Assembly: GCA_002428485.1 (NCBI GenBank)
Contig: DIWM01000017.1
Location: forward strand, 44,807 to 108,806
Direction: 5' to 3'
From: Deltaproteobacteria bacterium UBA6106
Lineage (GTDB): Bacteria; Desulfobacterota; Syntrophorhabdia; Syntrophorhabdales; Syntrophorhabdaceae
DNA: 64,000 bases
Below, piece after piece: positions 34,550-44,701 of the stretch. Each line of letters begins with the position of its first letter. Within the stretch, counting starts at the first letter, position 1. The translations under genes and the position numbers were made by a program. Below the pieces are notes generated by a model, which was given only the letters and a program-made list of their open reading frames with translations, made no database searches and had not been told where the DNA came from.

Positions 34550-36848
34550 CCTCACCGCATTCCTTAACGGTCACAGCACTAACAACGGACGTGTGAAACT
34601 TGCCCTTGATGATATTAAGAAGAGCGGCCTGTTCCCTGAAACCCTTCAAAATACCGGTATCAGGCTCTTCAATGACAGCCCTGATGTGCTGAAGGAACGG
34701 CTGGGCTTCGCATCGCTGAATGGCAACAACATCCTCTCGGTTGCTGTTCCCATGGAAATCCCCTACCGCGACTCTCAGGGTAACATCGTCAAACATGAGT
34801 ACCGACTGTATCCCGAAACCGATGGCCGCAGATACCTCCATCCCCTTCATTCTTTCCCAACCCCGTACATCCTTCCTGGCGTATGGGAAATCAAGGACAA
34901 GAACAACAAACCTATATGGATTACTGAGGGTGTAAAGAAGGTCCTGAAACTTATTCAACACGGGTATGCCTGCATCGGTCTCTCCGGAGTGTGGGGCTTC
35001 AGATCTGGGAATGGCGAAGAGACAGCGAGCCTGCTCTGTGAAGAATTGGAATCTTTTTCCTGGAGAAGCCGCACCGTTTATCTTGCCTTCGATACGGACC
35101 TATGGACCAATCCGCAGGTTCGGAAGGCCCTCTATGAACTGGCATTGCACCTTATGGCCCGTGGGGCACTCGTCTATATAGGTACATGGAAGGGGGCAAA
35201 AGGGATAGACGACTACCTTGCCAGCAAAACCGATCCAGTAAAGGAACTGTCGGAGATCCAAGAGAAGGCAAAACCAGTCACTGCTTTCGTCGTTCCAGAG
35301 CACAGAGACGATGTTCTGTATGCATTGTCCAAGTCCATCAGTAATATGGATGAGTTGACACGAGAGAGTACCGTCACAGCTATTTCTAAAAAATTGAATC
35401 TTAAGCCAAAGTCGATCTATCGGGCCTTGGCGAAGGAGACCGTCGAACAAGACCTAGACTTTACGGATGAAGAGAAGGAAGAAGCCATCAAACTCCTACG
35501 GTCTCCTACCCTGATAAAGCTTTTTCTTGATGTGTGCCATACGAGGTATGTGGGCCGTGACAAGATCCTGGTTCTCATCAAGCTGGCAACCTTGTCGAGG
35601 CACCTTCAGCGAGGTCTGTCCGTCGTACTGTTGGGGACCTCCTCTGTCGGCAAATCGGTATTGATCGAAACGGTGCTCATGACGACCGATAAAAAGGCGA
35701 CGGAGAACTTTTCCCGGACATCGGCACAGTATCTACTGTATCGCAAAGAACCGTTAGAACATAAAATCATCACCTTCTACGAGTTCAACGGGGCAGACTC
35801 ATCCTCAGCGATTATAAGGACAGCGCTGACCGAAGGGGAGTTGCACCTCGGGACGGTCCACAAGGATGCCTCAGGCTCATTGTGTGCCACGGAGATCAGG
35901 AAGGAAACCCAAGGTCTTGTGATCCTGTCAACTTTTACGGGGTCACGAATAGACACCGAACTGTCAACCCGTGTGCTCTTGCAGGAAATAACCCATGACG
36001 AAAGTCTTGCTCGTGAGGTATACCGCCGTAAGGCAGAGGGGACAGAAGACAATGGCGACAGCTTTCGGATATGGCAGATCGCCGACTCACTCATTGAAGC
36101 CAAGACGGTCGTTATCCCCTATCTAAGAAGGCTTGCCGACATCTTCCCTACCAACGAGGAGCGGTTCCACCGTGATTTCGACAAAACCGTCATGCTCATC
36201 ACGGCATCTGCCCTGCTACATCAATACCAGCGGGAACAGACCGAGGACGGAGCGGTTATAGCCGGGGAGGCTGATTATCGACTGGTTCACTCCCTGGGCG
36301 ATGCCTTTGCGCAATCACTGTTACCGGTGAGTGAGCCCGTACTGAAGATGCTCGATGCCGCTAAGGAGGTGGACAATCCTACAAGGGCAACGCTTCAGAG
36401 CCGACTCGGAGTATCCTCGGCAACTATAAAGCGCTATATAGGACAGGCGAGAAGGGCAGAACTCATTGAGACAGAGGGAAAGGGACAAAATCAGATTATA
36501 ACGGTCCTCGACGTTCCCATGGGCTTCACCGTACTACCTGACCCTGACAAAATATTCTCCGATGATAGTGAGCCGTTGAGCCAAACCGTGCAAGCCCATG
36601 ATAACTCGGGTAGTGAGGTAGATCAAACCCCTCTGAGCCGAAGTGAGCCAAATGAGCCATTTACGGAAGTGGACAGCCAAATTGGCTCAAACGGATCAGA
36701 CGGCTCAAGGGGTATTGAGCCAAGCGAAACCCTTACCCCAAGCGGTTCTACATCGAACAGCTCAACAGCTCAAGAAAAAGACAACGAAATATTTGCCCCC
36801 GAGGACGATAATCCTGATTTTTCCGGCATACACATCGAGGGGGTCTAA
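34530..36848 (+). CDS. Replication primase/ATPase-type protein (DUF3854 TOPRIM-like plus P-loop)
   Basis: This protein is about 772 residues from ATG 34530 (GGGTGGACGGC precedes it). The N-terminal third has TOPRIM-like features of DUF3854: WITEGVKKVLKLIQHGY, YLAFDTDL with the metal-binding Asp pair, and KGIDDYL. The middle third is a P-loop ATPase with Walker A GTSSVGKS near residue 395 and no transmembrane segment. The tail (about 100 residues) is Ser/Pro/Glu-rich and probably disordered. Element-encoded proteins of this type start replication of excised circles. It overlaps the upstream gene by 20 bases and the next gene by 1 base. Confidence 0.75.
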   Translation: MDTRQDNLTAFLNGHSTNNGRVKLALDDIKKSGLFPETLQNTGIRLFNDSPDVLKERLGFASLNGNNILSVAVPMEIPYRDSQGNIVKHEYRLYPETDGRRYLHPLHSFPTPYILPGVWEIKDKNNKPIWITEGVKKVLKLIQHGYACIGLSGVWGFRSGNGEETASLLCEELESFSWRSRTVYLAFDTDLWTNPQVRKALYELALHLMARGALVYIGTWKGAKGIDDYLASKTDPVKELSEIQEKAKPVTAFVVPEHRDDVLYALSKSISNMDELTRESTVTAISKKLNLKPKSIYRALAKETVEQDLDFTDEEKEEAIKLLRSPTLIKLFLDVCHTRYVGRDKILVLIKLATLSRHLQRGLSVVLLGTSSVGKSVLIETVLMTTDKKATENFSRTSAQYLLYRKEPLEHKIITFYEFNGADSSSAIIRTALTEGELHLGTVHKDASGSLCATEIRKETQGLVILSTFTGSRIDTELSTRVLLQEITHDESLAREVYRRKAEGTEDNGDSFRIWQIADSLIEAKTVVIPYLRRLADIFPTNEERFHRDFDKTVMLITASALLHQYQREQTEDGAVIAGEADYRLVHSLGDAFAQSLLPVSEPVLKMLDAAKEVDNPTRATLQSRLGVSSATIKRYIGQARRAELIETEGKGQNQIITVLDVPMGFTVLPDPDKIFSDDSEPLSQTVQAHDNSGSEVDQTPLSRSEPNEPFTEVDSQIGSNGSDGSRGIEPSETLTPSGSTSNSSTAQEKDNEIFAPEDDNPDFSGIHIEGV

Positions 36849-37102
36849 TGGTCCTGCTGACAGTAACTAAAGAATTCACTGCTAACGGTAGGACATATCG
36901 GGTCGGGGAACACGTCAGGGTATCCGACGGACAGGTTCTCATTGCCCGGGGGTATGCCCGGGTGCTCACAAAGGCAGAGGCTGGGGCCGTCCTCGACGAA
37001 TATGTAAAAATCGCTAAGAGTGTATTCCCTCAGATAGCGCCACGGAAAGAAATCCCCCGAAGAACACCGAAGAGAACAGTCGATCAAGGGGGGCTGTTTT
37101 GA
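36848..37102 (+). CDS. Small basic mobile-element protein
   Basis: This 84-residue protein has an N-terminal beta-rich part (FTANGRTYRVGEHVRVSDG) and a basic C-terminus (RKEIPRRTPKRT). It begins at the final base of the primase gene and overlaps the next gene by 4 bases. No family recognised; position suggests an accessory replication factor. Confidence 0.5.
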   Translation: MVLLTVTKEFTANGRTYRVGEHVRVSDGQVLIARGYARVLTKAEAGAVLDEYVKIAKSVFPQIAPRKEIPRRTPKRTVDQGGLF

Positions 37103-37323
37103 ATAGACAGACAGAGATGCGTAGCACTCATTCTCAGGGGCTTTCAGGGCAGGATATAAAGGAAGATATTCGTTCCATCAAGTGTGCATACCAGAAGTGC
37201 CAAAAGCTGTTCTCCCCTCGGAGGAGATGGCAGAAATTCTGTTGCAGAGCATGCAAGGATTCATATTGGCAAGAACTGAGGCGAGAAGCCATGAAAATGG
37301 TACGGGGCCAATATGAAGGGTGA
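37099..37323 (+). CDS. Small treble-clef zinc-finger protein
   Basis: This 74-residue protein has IKCAYQKCQKLFSPRRRWQK followed by FCCRACKDSYW: Cys-x4-Cys and Cys-x2-Cys pairs typical of small DNA-binding zinc fingers carried by phages and islands. It overlaps both neighbours by a few bases. Its target is unknown. Confidence 0.55.
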   Translation: MNRQTEMRSTHSQGLSGQDIKEDIRSIKCAYQKCQKLFSPRRRWQKFCCRACKDSYWQELRREAMKMVRGQYEG

Positions 37324-37552
37324 GCTTCACCGCACAGCCACCCAGATTGTGAGAACCGCCGAGGGTATGACAGTTGGGCCGTGCAAATCCCTTTTTCTCG
37401 GGCCGCCATGGCTCCCTTCTTATACGGTTACAAAATCAGCTACATGCCCGGCAAACGGTTGCAAGACAAGGATCTACGATACCACACTGGATATCAGATC
37501 CAGTGTGCCAGAGGGGGTTTTTGAATTTTTCAGCATGGGGACTGGATATTGA
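37313..37552 (+). CDS. Possible small protein between zinc-finger and excisionase genes
   Basis: This is a 79-codon frame starting inside the last codons of the zinc-finger gene and ending at a TGA that overlaps the TTG start of the excisionase gene. The overlap chain supports translation, but the protein (with CPANGC and no domain) is not recognised. Confidence 0.4.
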   Translation: MKGELHRTATQIVRTAEGMTVGPCKSLFLGPPWLPSYTVTKSATCPANGCKTRIYDTTLDIRSSVPEGVFEFFSMGTGY

Positions 37553-37749
37553 AGCTACCTGGTATCAAGGCTAAGAGGTTATATTCCATTAAGGATGCCG
37601 CGGTTTTCCTTGGCCGGTCTGATTGGTCGGTCCGGGAGATGCTCTGGGCGGCGAAATTGCCTTATATCAAGGATGGTAAACGTATATTCATTGACATTGT
37701 CGACCTGGAGGCATGGATTGAGCGGAACAAACAAACATTTGGGGCTTGA
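37549..37749 (+). CDS. Excisionase-like helix-turn-helix protein
   Basis: This 66-residue protein starts at TTG 37549. It matches the MerR-like excisionase pattern: YSIKDAAVFLGRSDWSVREM, LPYIKDGKRIFI and DLEAWIERNK, a DNA-binding winged helix. Such proteins bend DNA at att sites and turn integrase toward excision. It lies 31 bases upstream of the repressor-like gene, near the integrase. Confidence 0.8.
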   Translation: MKLPGIKAKRLYSIKDAAVFLGRSDWSVREMLWAAKLPYIKDGKRIFIDIVDLEAWIERNKQTFGA

Positions 37750-37774
37750 CAGTGATATACCGTTGGTATATCAT
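37746..37774 (+). promoter_or_regulatory. Strong sigma-70 promoter of the repressor/integrase genes
   Basis: TTGACA (37746-37751), a 17-base spacer and TATCAT (37769-37774), a perfect -35 and 5 of 6 -10. The repressor-like gene's ATG begins 7 bases after the -10, so the transcript probably starts at or next to its start codon and lacks a leader. Confidence 0.75.
37753..37773. promoter_or_regulatory. Perfect palindromic operator inside the promoter
   Basis: TGATATACC (37753-37761), GTT centre, GGTATATCA (37765-37773): nine perfect base pairs. It covers the spacer and most of the -10, so a bound repressor would block polymerase. The adjacent Xre-like protein is the obvious candidate. Confidence 0.7.
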
Positions 37775-37780
37775 AGTTAC

Positions 37781-37969
37781 ATGACCCCAGAATACCTCAA
37801 AGAATGGCGTAACAAAAACGGTCTCACTCAGTCAGGACTTGCCAAGAAGTTGAACGTGGCGACCATGACGGTGAGCAGGTGGGAGACAGGACTCAGGGCT
37901 ATACCACCTTTTCTGTCTCTTGCTCTGCAAGCCATTGAATGTGAGACAAAAACGAGAAAGGAGGATTAA
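37781..37969 (+). CDS. Xre/Cro-type helix-turn-helix regulator
   Basis: This 62-residue single-domain HTH protein has WRNKNGLTQSGLAKKLNVAT and MTVSRWETGLRAI with the usual turn-recognition helix pattern. It starts at ATG 37781, directly after the palindromic promoter, and ends 1 base before the integrase start. It likely represses its own promoter and thereby integrase expression, keeping the island quiet. Confidence 0.82.
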   Translation: MTPEYLKEWRNKNGLTQSGLAKKLNVATMTVSRWETGLRAIPPFLSLALQAIECETKTRKED

Positions 37970-37970
37970 A

Positions 37971-39041
37971 ATGGGTTGCGTCTATCTTCGAGGCAAGACT
38001 TACTGGATAAAGTATCAGAACCACGGAAAACCCGTGATGGAAAGTGCAAAGACCGACAAGGAGGGTGAGGCAAGAAGATTGTTGAAGCTCCGTGAGGGAC
38101 AGGTGATGGAAGGTAGGTTCCCGGGCCTTCAGGTCAACCGTACAAGGTTCAATGACCTTGCCGAAGGGCTCAGGCTTGACTACCGTATCAATGGCAGAAA
38201 ATCGTTGTGGAGGGCCGAAATCAGTATTAAGCACTTGAGTGATTTTTTTGGCAATTGCAGGGCGAGCGATATCACTACTAACAGGGTCAAGGAATACATC
38301 ACAAAAAAGCAGGCGCTGGATACGAAGAACGCATCGATCAATCGGGCCCTTGCTTGCCTCAAAAGGATGTTCTCCCTTGCCCTTCAACAAACCCCTCCCC
38401 TGGTAGCCAATAGGCCTTATATTCCCATGTTGAAAGAGGCCAATGCCAGGACAGGTTTTTACTCTTATGAGGAGTACGAGGCCATCTTGGACAAACTTCC
38501 GGAGCACATGAAAGGCCCCTTTGTCATGGCCTATTTCACGGGGATGAGGAAAGAGGAAATTCTGTCCTTAACGTGGGACAGGGTGAACCTTTTCGATAAA
38601 ACCATCACCCTCGATGCAGGAACCACAAAAAACGATGAAGCGCGGTTCTTGTTCCTCGCGGGAGAATTGTTTGAGATGATTCGGGAGCGATACCGGGACG
38701 TCAACGGTCCGTATGTGTTTCACTACAACGGTCAGAAGATCAAAGATTTCCGGTCGGCGTGGAACAAGGCCTTCAAGGATGCCGAGATCCCCAGGAAGCT
38801 CTTCCACGATCTCAGGAGGACCGCTGTAAGGAACATGGTAAGGGCCGGAGTCCCCGAGAAGGTTGTAATGAAGATATCTGGTCACAAGACCAGGGCGGTC
38901 TTCGACAGGTATAACATTATCAACGATGAGGACCTCCGCATTGCGGCAGAGAAACTGTCTGAGGTCCACGAAGAGTATCGGGCTGCCAAAGAAAACAATA
39001 GTTACAACTTGGTTACAATCGGTAAAAAAAGGGAAAGTTAA
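37971..39041 (+). CDS. int: Tyrosine recombinase/integrase of the island
   Basis: This 356-residue protein starts at ATG 37971 after AAAGGAGGATTAAA; an upstream start at 37920 overlaps the regulator and is unlikely. N-terminal arm-binding domain, SAM-like core-binding domain (about 60-140), and a catalytic domain with a full set: Arg193 (TGMRKEE), Lys220, His279 and Arg282 (FHDLRRT), His305 (SGHKT) and Tyr314 (FDRYN). It points at the tRNA-Leu att site, 31 bases away. Tandem placement with the excisionase and repressor genes is standard for integrative elements. Confidence 0.93.
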   Translation: MGCVYLRGKTYWIKYQNHGKPVMESAKTDKEGEARRLLKLREGQVMEGRFPGLQVNRTRFNDLAEGLRLDYRINGRKSLWRAEISIKHLSDFFGNCRASDITTNRVKEYITKKQALDTKNASINRALACLKRMFSLALQQTPPLVANRPYIPMLKEANARTGFYSYEEYEAILDKLPEHMKGPFVMAYFTGMRKEEILSLTWDRVNLFDKTITLDAGTTKNDEARFLFLAGELFEMIRERYRDVNGPYVFHYNGQKIKDFRSAWNKAFKDAEIPRKLFHDLRRTAVRNMVRAGVPEKVVMKISGHKTRAVFDRYNIINDEDLRIAAEKLSEVHEEYRAAKENNSYNLVTIGKKRES

Positions 39042-39072
39042 CAAGATGGGTAAAAGCTGTAACCTATTGATA

Positions 39073-39134
39073 GTTAAGGTATTGCGAGAGAGGGGAGTTG
39101 AACCCCTACGGTGTTACCCGCTGGATCCTAAGTC
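39073..39134. other. attR: repeat within tRNA-Leu 3' half
   Basis: Identical to 10471-10532 except two positions (39082 and 39114). It ends in the anticodon region of the intact tRNA and marks the right boundary of the island. Confidence 0.9.
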
Positions 39135-39164
39135 CAGTGCGTCTGCCATTTCCGCCACTCTCGC
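39083..39164 (-). tRNA. tRNA-Leu (anticodon UAG)
   Basis: 82 bases on the minus strand. The acceptor GCGAGAG pairs with CTCTCGC, discriminator A, no encoded CCA. Anticodon stem CTGGA/TCCAG holds loop CTTAGGA, giving anticodon UAG for CUA/CUG leucine codons. It has a long variable arm as expected for Leu and T stem AGGGG/CCCCT with TTCAACT. The 3' part is the island's attachment site and was restored on integration. Confidence 0.95.
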
Positions 39165-39172
39165 TCTTCTTC

Positions 39173-39201
39173 ATTGTAATGGTTTTCCTTCTGCCTGTCA
39201 A
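39173..39201 (-). promoter_or_regulatory. tRNA-Leu promoter
   Basis: Minus strand TTGACA (39201-39196), 17-base spacer, TACAAT (39178-39173), then 8 bases to the mature tRNA 5' end. Near-consensus and well placed. Confidence 0.8.
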
Positions 39202-39295
39202 ACCCCTGCGTAACTGAAAGAAGGGCATCTACAATATCGTGCGCCGCGTGTCTGCTTCCACCCTTCGCCCCCTGTTCAGCGCCCTCTGCCGCCTG

Positions 39296-41607
<2,312 letters not shown>

Positions 41608-41634
41608 TCATCCTTTCCTGTTGTCATACATACA

Positions 41635-41656
41635 TGCGCGCGAAAAGAGGCGCGCA
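41635..41656. other. GC-rich hairpin upstream of galE
   Basis: TGCGCGC (41635-41641) pairs with GCGCGCA (41650-41656) across an 8-base loop. It lies in the 5' leader of galE on the minus strand. No T run on either side, so it is not a standard terminator; it may modulate galE translation or be a repeat relic. Confidence 0.4.
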
Positions 41657-41773
41657 CATGATCCCGCTGGATAGGCATTTTATCACAAAACAGAAAAAAT
41701 GTTAATAATTTCATGGAATTTTAACGGTTTTTGTAGTATCTGCCATGGTAATCGCCGAAAATAAAAAAAACGC

Positions 41774-41802
41774 TTGACAATCTGTTTTAGTATGTATAAC
41801 AT
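41774..41802 (+). promoter_or_regulatory. Sigma-70 promoter for the PilZ-protein gene
   Basis: TTGACA (41774-41779), 17-base spacer, TAACAT (41797-41802). It is followed by a leader of about 120 bases before ATG 41931. The leader holds AGGCC and GGGCCT segments that could pair, but I recognise no known riboswitch. Confidence 0.6.
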
Positions 41803-41930
41803 ATTAATATATCTGAGAAAGTCAATCTATTGGTGGTGGGACAACGCCGAAGCTATAATTTTGTTATTGCGCTATGAGGCCTATTGTGGGGCCTAAGAAA
41901 TAAAAAAATGAAGAAGCAGAGGTGAAGGTA

Positions 41931-42416
41931 ATGAGAAAGGAACTCACGATATGTTTCCGCACCAGCGATGATCTTCGTACTTCTCTTGAAAAGATCGCCG
42001 CTGAAGAAAGACGCTCCCTGTCGTCAGTCATCGAGACAATACTCTATGATTTCCTGAAAGAGAAAAAGGCACTACAGAGCCTTAAAAAGGAAAGGCGACG
42101 TTATCCGCGGAAACCGGTATCATTACCGACCTTCGTATATAAGAACGACTCTGAGGAACAGGCGCTGCAACCAGGGACCATCGTCGATATATCCCTCGGC
42201 GGGATCCGGATTCTCATTCCTTACGATGCCAGGGTCGACGAAGCGGCCAACATCGGCACCCTTTTTACCCTGCCCAACGAAAAGATCCCCCTCAAGATGC
42301 AGTGCACTGTCCGCAGGGTAATACCTGCTGAAGAGAATATCAAGGAAGTCGGGGCGTCATTTGTGGACTCAGACTTTATGAGCTATCAAAAGCTCCAGAA
42401 CTACCTCATCCAGTAG
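41931..42416 (+). CDS. PilZ-domain protein with N-terminal ribbon-helix-helix-like region
   Basis: This protein is 161 residues from ATG 41931, with GAGGTGAAGGTA just upstream (a GTG nine bases earlier is less likely). Residues 1-45 look like a CopG/Arc ribbon-helix-helix: strand ELTICFRTS and helices LRTSLEKIAAE, LSSVIETILYDFL. Residues 55-160 form a PilZ domain with both c-di-GMP motifs, RRRYPR (55-60) and DISLGG (86-91), so binding is likely. A DNA-binding module next to PilZ suggests transcription control by c-di-GMP; this combination is inferred from pattern. Confidence 0.8.
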   Translation: MRKELTICFRTSDDLRTSLEKIAAEERRSLSSVIETILYDFLKEKKALQSLKKERRRYPRKPVSLPTFVYKNDSEEQALQPGTIVDISLGGIRILIPYDARVDEAANIGTLFTLPNEKIPLKMQCTVRRVIPAEENIKEVGASFVDSDFMSYQKLQNYLIQ

Positions 42417-42429
42417 GGGTGCCGGCAGG

Positions 42430-43752
42430 TCATCCGGGCGATCTTTTTTCTCTAACGTATTGCTTCAAATAGCGAAGGTCTTTTTCGGTAAACCCTTCCC
42501 ACGCAAACGGTTGAAGCGCATTATTCTGATAGACGGCATCCTGCGCTATGGGGTAGCGGGCAAACCGGCAGTATTCCTCGAACATCTCCGTGTGCGGTAT
42601 CGGCGTATATTCTGCCATGTAGGGCCTCACGCCCAAGGCAAAGAGGTAGTCGATGGCCTCTTTCACCGTCTCCCAATTTTGAAAAGGCAGACCTGCCAGG
42701 ATATAGACGCTCACCGTCTCCATATCAAACCCCGCATTCCTGAGGGTGGCCAGCGCCTTTTCAAAAACCCTTGAGTTGACCTTGCCGCCCGTTGACCTCT
42801 GCATCTCCGGATCTGTTGTCTCAAGGCCGATCCTCAATTCCCGGAAACCCGACGAACAAAAAAGCTCTGCCAGCTCTTCATCGATAAGCGACGCGTTGAC
42901 GGCGTTCGGATTGAATATATCGATATGAAAGGGGAGCCCCGCGATCCCCCTCAAAAGAGGCTTTGCATAACGGTCCTTTTCTTGTAGGAAATTGTCGTCG
43001 TAAATGACGAACCGTTTCACCCCATGCCCGTGCCAGTGTCTTATCTCTTCCAATACCGAGAAGGGGCTCCTGCGCACGATGGCAGGGTGCATATACGGCG
43101 TTGCGCAGTAGGTGCACCGGTATATGCACCCAAAGGAGGTGAGAAGCGGCACGAAAGGTATATCGCCATAGAGGTCATAACAGGGGTAGGGAAGGATATC
43201 CAGTTCATATATCGAGGGCCTGAACGTGAGCGTCGCCGATAAGGCATCCTCAACAAATCTGTAAAACATTTCTATCTCGTTGTGCTTCACGATAAGGTCT
43301 GCCATGCGCAAATGATCCCTCGCCTGCCCGTTGCAAAGCGACGGATAAATGCCGCCGACGACTATCTTTGACTCCGGAAAAACCCCCCTTGCGGCCTCAA
43401 CGGCCTCTTTCGTGCCCGGATACCAGTAGGTCATGATGGATGTAATAAGGACAAGGTCCGGCCTGTCGATGCGAGAGAGTTCTCCCGATAATGTCTCACG
43501 CGAAATGCCATACCTTCTGTAATTCCTCCTGACGCCCTTCAGGGCATCGGGCTTGAGGACCTTTTCTTTGACAAAGGGCGCCCTCCCGTCCGCTTTTCTT
43601 TTCGTTTCGACGACCCGCATACAATCGATAAGGTTCAGTTCTGCACCGTTTTTTCGCAGAATGCTCCCTACATAAAGAAGCCCCAGGGGGCTGGACCAGA
43701 AACTGTAGGCAGCAAAATCGTAGATGGAAGGGTTGATGAGAAGCACTTTCAT
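42430..43752 (-). CDS. B12-binding-domain radical SAM protein
   Basis: This 440-residue protein has an N-terminal cobalamin-binding-like Rossmann domain (KVLLINPSIYD, then PLGLLYVGSIL), then the radical SAM core with Cys209-x3-Cys213-x2-Cys216 (GCIYRCTYCATP) for the 4Fe-4S cluster, and family strand features RIGLETTDPEMQRSTGG. Such proteins do methylations or other radical chemistry on lipids, cofactors or peptides; substrate unknown. The DxHxxG cobalamin signature is not clear. It converges on the PilZ gene with a 13-base gap. Confidence 0.85.
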   Translation of the reverse strand: MKVLLINPSIYDFAAYSFWSSPLGLLYVGSILRKNGAELNLIDCMRVVETKRKADGRAPFVKEKVLKPDALKGVRRNYRRYGISRETLSGELSRIDRPDLVLITSIMTYWYPGTKEAVEAARGVFPESKIVVGGIYPSLCNGQARDHLRMADLIVKHNEIEMFYRFVEDALSATLTFRPSIYELDILPYPCYDLYGDIPFVPLLTSFGCIYRCTYCATPYMHPAIVRRSPFSVLEEIRHWHGHGVKRFVIYDDNFLQEKDRYAKPLLRGIAGLPFHIDIFNPNAVNASLIDEELAELFCSSGFRELRIGLETTDPEMQRSTGGKVNSRVFEKALATLRNAGFDMETVSVYILAGLPFQNWETVKEAIDYLFALGVRPYMAEYTPIPHTEMFEEYCRFARYPIAQDAVYQNNALQPFAWEGFTEKDLRYLKQYVREKRSPG

Positions 43753-43770
43753 TACACACCGTTAATCCCG

Positions 43771-43822
43771 TCTGTTTGGTCTATCTGGTTCATTTGGTCT
43801 ATCTGGTCTGTTTCGTCTGTCT
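43771..43822. repeat. Short tandem repeat, GGTCTATCTGGT-type units
   Basis: TTTGGTCTATCTGGT-like units repeat with small changes (TTTGGTCTATCTGG twice, then GTCTGTTTCGTCTGTCTG). Simple-sequence intergenic DNA; the next 150 bases contain CTTACGACTTACGCCTCACG-type repeats. No gene in 43753-43983. Confidence 0.6.
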
Positions 43823-43983
43823 GACCAGCAATCAGAATCAAGAATCTCGTCAGGCGTGAGGCGATCAAACCTCATACCTCTTACGATTAACACCTTACGG
43901 GTTTATGCTTTTCACTCTCCGCTCTCTGCTGCTTTTCTCCCCTTACGACTTACGCCTCACGCCTTACAGGTTCACCGTCCGTT

Positions 43984-44646
43984 CTACGCTCGTCGCTTTT
44001 TCCTGGCCAGGAGCTTCACCGTCACAAGCCCGAAGATAAACCCGCCGATATGGGCAAACCAGGCAATCCCTTCCATGCCCGAATAAAGGAGCTGCATGAG
44101 GAACCACAGCGTTAAAAGCAAGATGGCAGGGATCTCAACGACTTTGATAAAGATGATGATGATCAGGATGGTCTTGATCCTCGCATGGGGGTAAAGGACC
44201 AGGTAGGCGCCGAGGACCCCCGACACTGCCCCGCTTGCCCCTATCATAGGGATGTTGGAGGCCGGGTCATAGAAAAACTGAAAGGCAGCCGCAACGATGC
44301 CGGAGAGAAAATAGAAAAGGATGAAACGTGTATGTCCCAGGGCGTCTTCTATATTATTGCCGAATATCCAGAGGTAGAGCATATTCCCGCCGAGGTGGAG
44401 AATGCCCCCGTGCAGAAACATGGAGGTAAATATGGTGAGAGTGTTGTATGGAAGAAGGTCCCACCTCGTCGTTGCCGCCGTTGCAAGTTCCCGGGGGACC
44501 AGCCCGTAGTATTTATAGACCAGGTCGCCGGCCGGCCCGTGAAGGGCTATCTTCTGCCACAGAAAAATTAATATATTTACAACGATAAAGCCCACTGTTA
44601 TAATTGGGATAGTGCGGGTCGGGATATTATCCTTTATGGGTATCAT
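43984..44646 (-). CDS. Rhomboid-family intramembrane serine protease
   Basis: This 220-residue protein has six or so membrane helices. The catalytic Ser sits in GASGAVSGVLGAY (GxSG motif) and the catalytic His in WFAHIGGFIFG, the standard Ser/His dyad. It begins MIPIKDNIPTR, a common rhomboid start. It cleaves membrane proteins within the bilayer; substrate unknown. It is divergent from galT, which starts 56 bases away. Confidence 0.9.
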   Translation of the reverse strand: MIPIKDNIPTRTIPIITVGFIVVNILIFLWQKIALHGPAGDLVYKYYGLVPRELATAATTRWDLLPYNTLTIFTSMFLHGGILHLGGNMLYLWIFGNNIEDALGHTRFILFYFLSGIVAAAFQFFYDPASNIPMIGASGAVSGVLGAYLVLYPHARIKTILIIIIFIKVVEIPAILLLTLWFLMQLLYSGMEGIAWFAHIGGFIFGLVTVKLLARKKRRA

Positions 44647-44701
44647 TTTCGTAATTCATATCACGTGTTCCCAAGCAAGTCAAAATATCAGGGAGTAGCG
44701 C

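Larger units (their letters stand above)
10471..39134. mobile_element. tRNA-Leu-integrated genomic island, about 28.6 kb
   Basis: Bounded by a 62-base direct repeat (10471-10532 and 39073-39134, two mismatches) containing the 3' part of tRNA-Leu. A tyrosine integrase gene ends 31 bases from the right repeat, and excisionase-like, repressor-like and primase-like genes sit beside it. Cargo on the minus strand: ubiquitin-like conjugation locus, AAA/subtilase pair, kinase, type III restriction system and DUF4268 gene. Plus-strand genes from 31.8 kb are the mobility module. No conjugation genes are visible, so it is probably an integrative element that relies on other elements for transfer. Confidence 0.88.

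Noticed and set aside
41803..41930. Known c-di-GMP riboswitch
   Set aside because: The conserved core of GEMM-type riboswitches is not present; reported only as an unexplained leader.
43771..43822. CRISPR array
   Set aside because: Units are too short, adjacent without spacers, and no cas gene is nearby.
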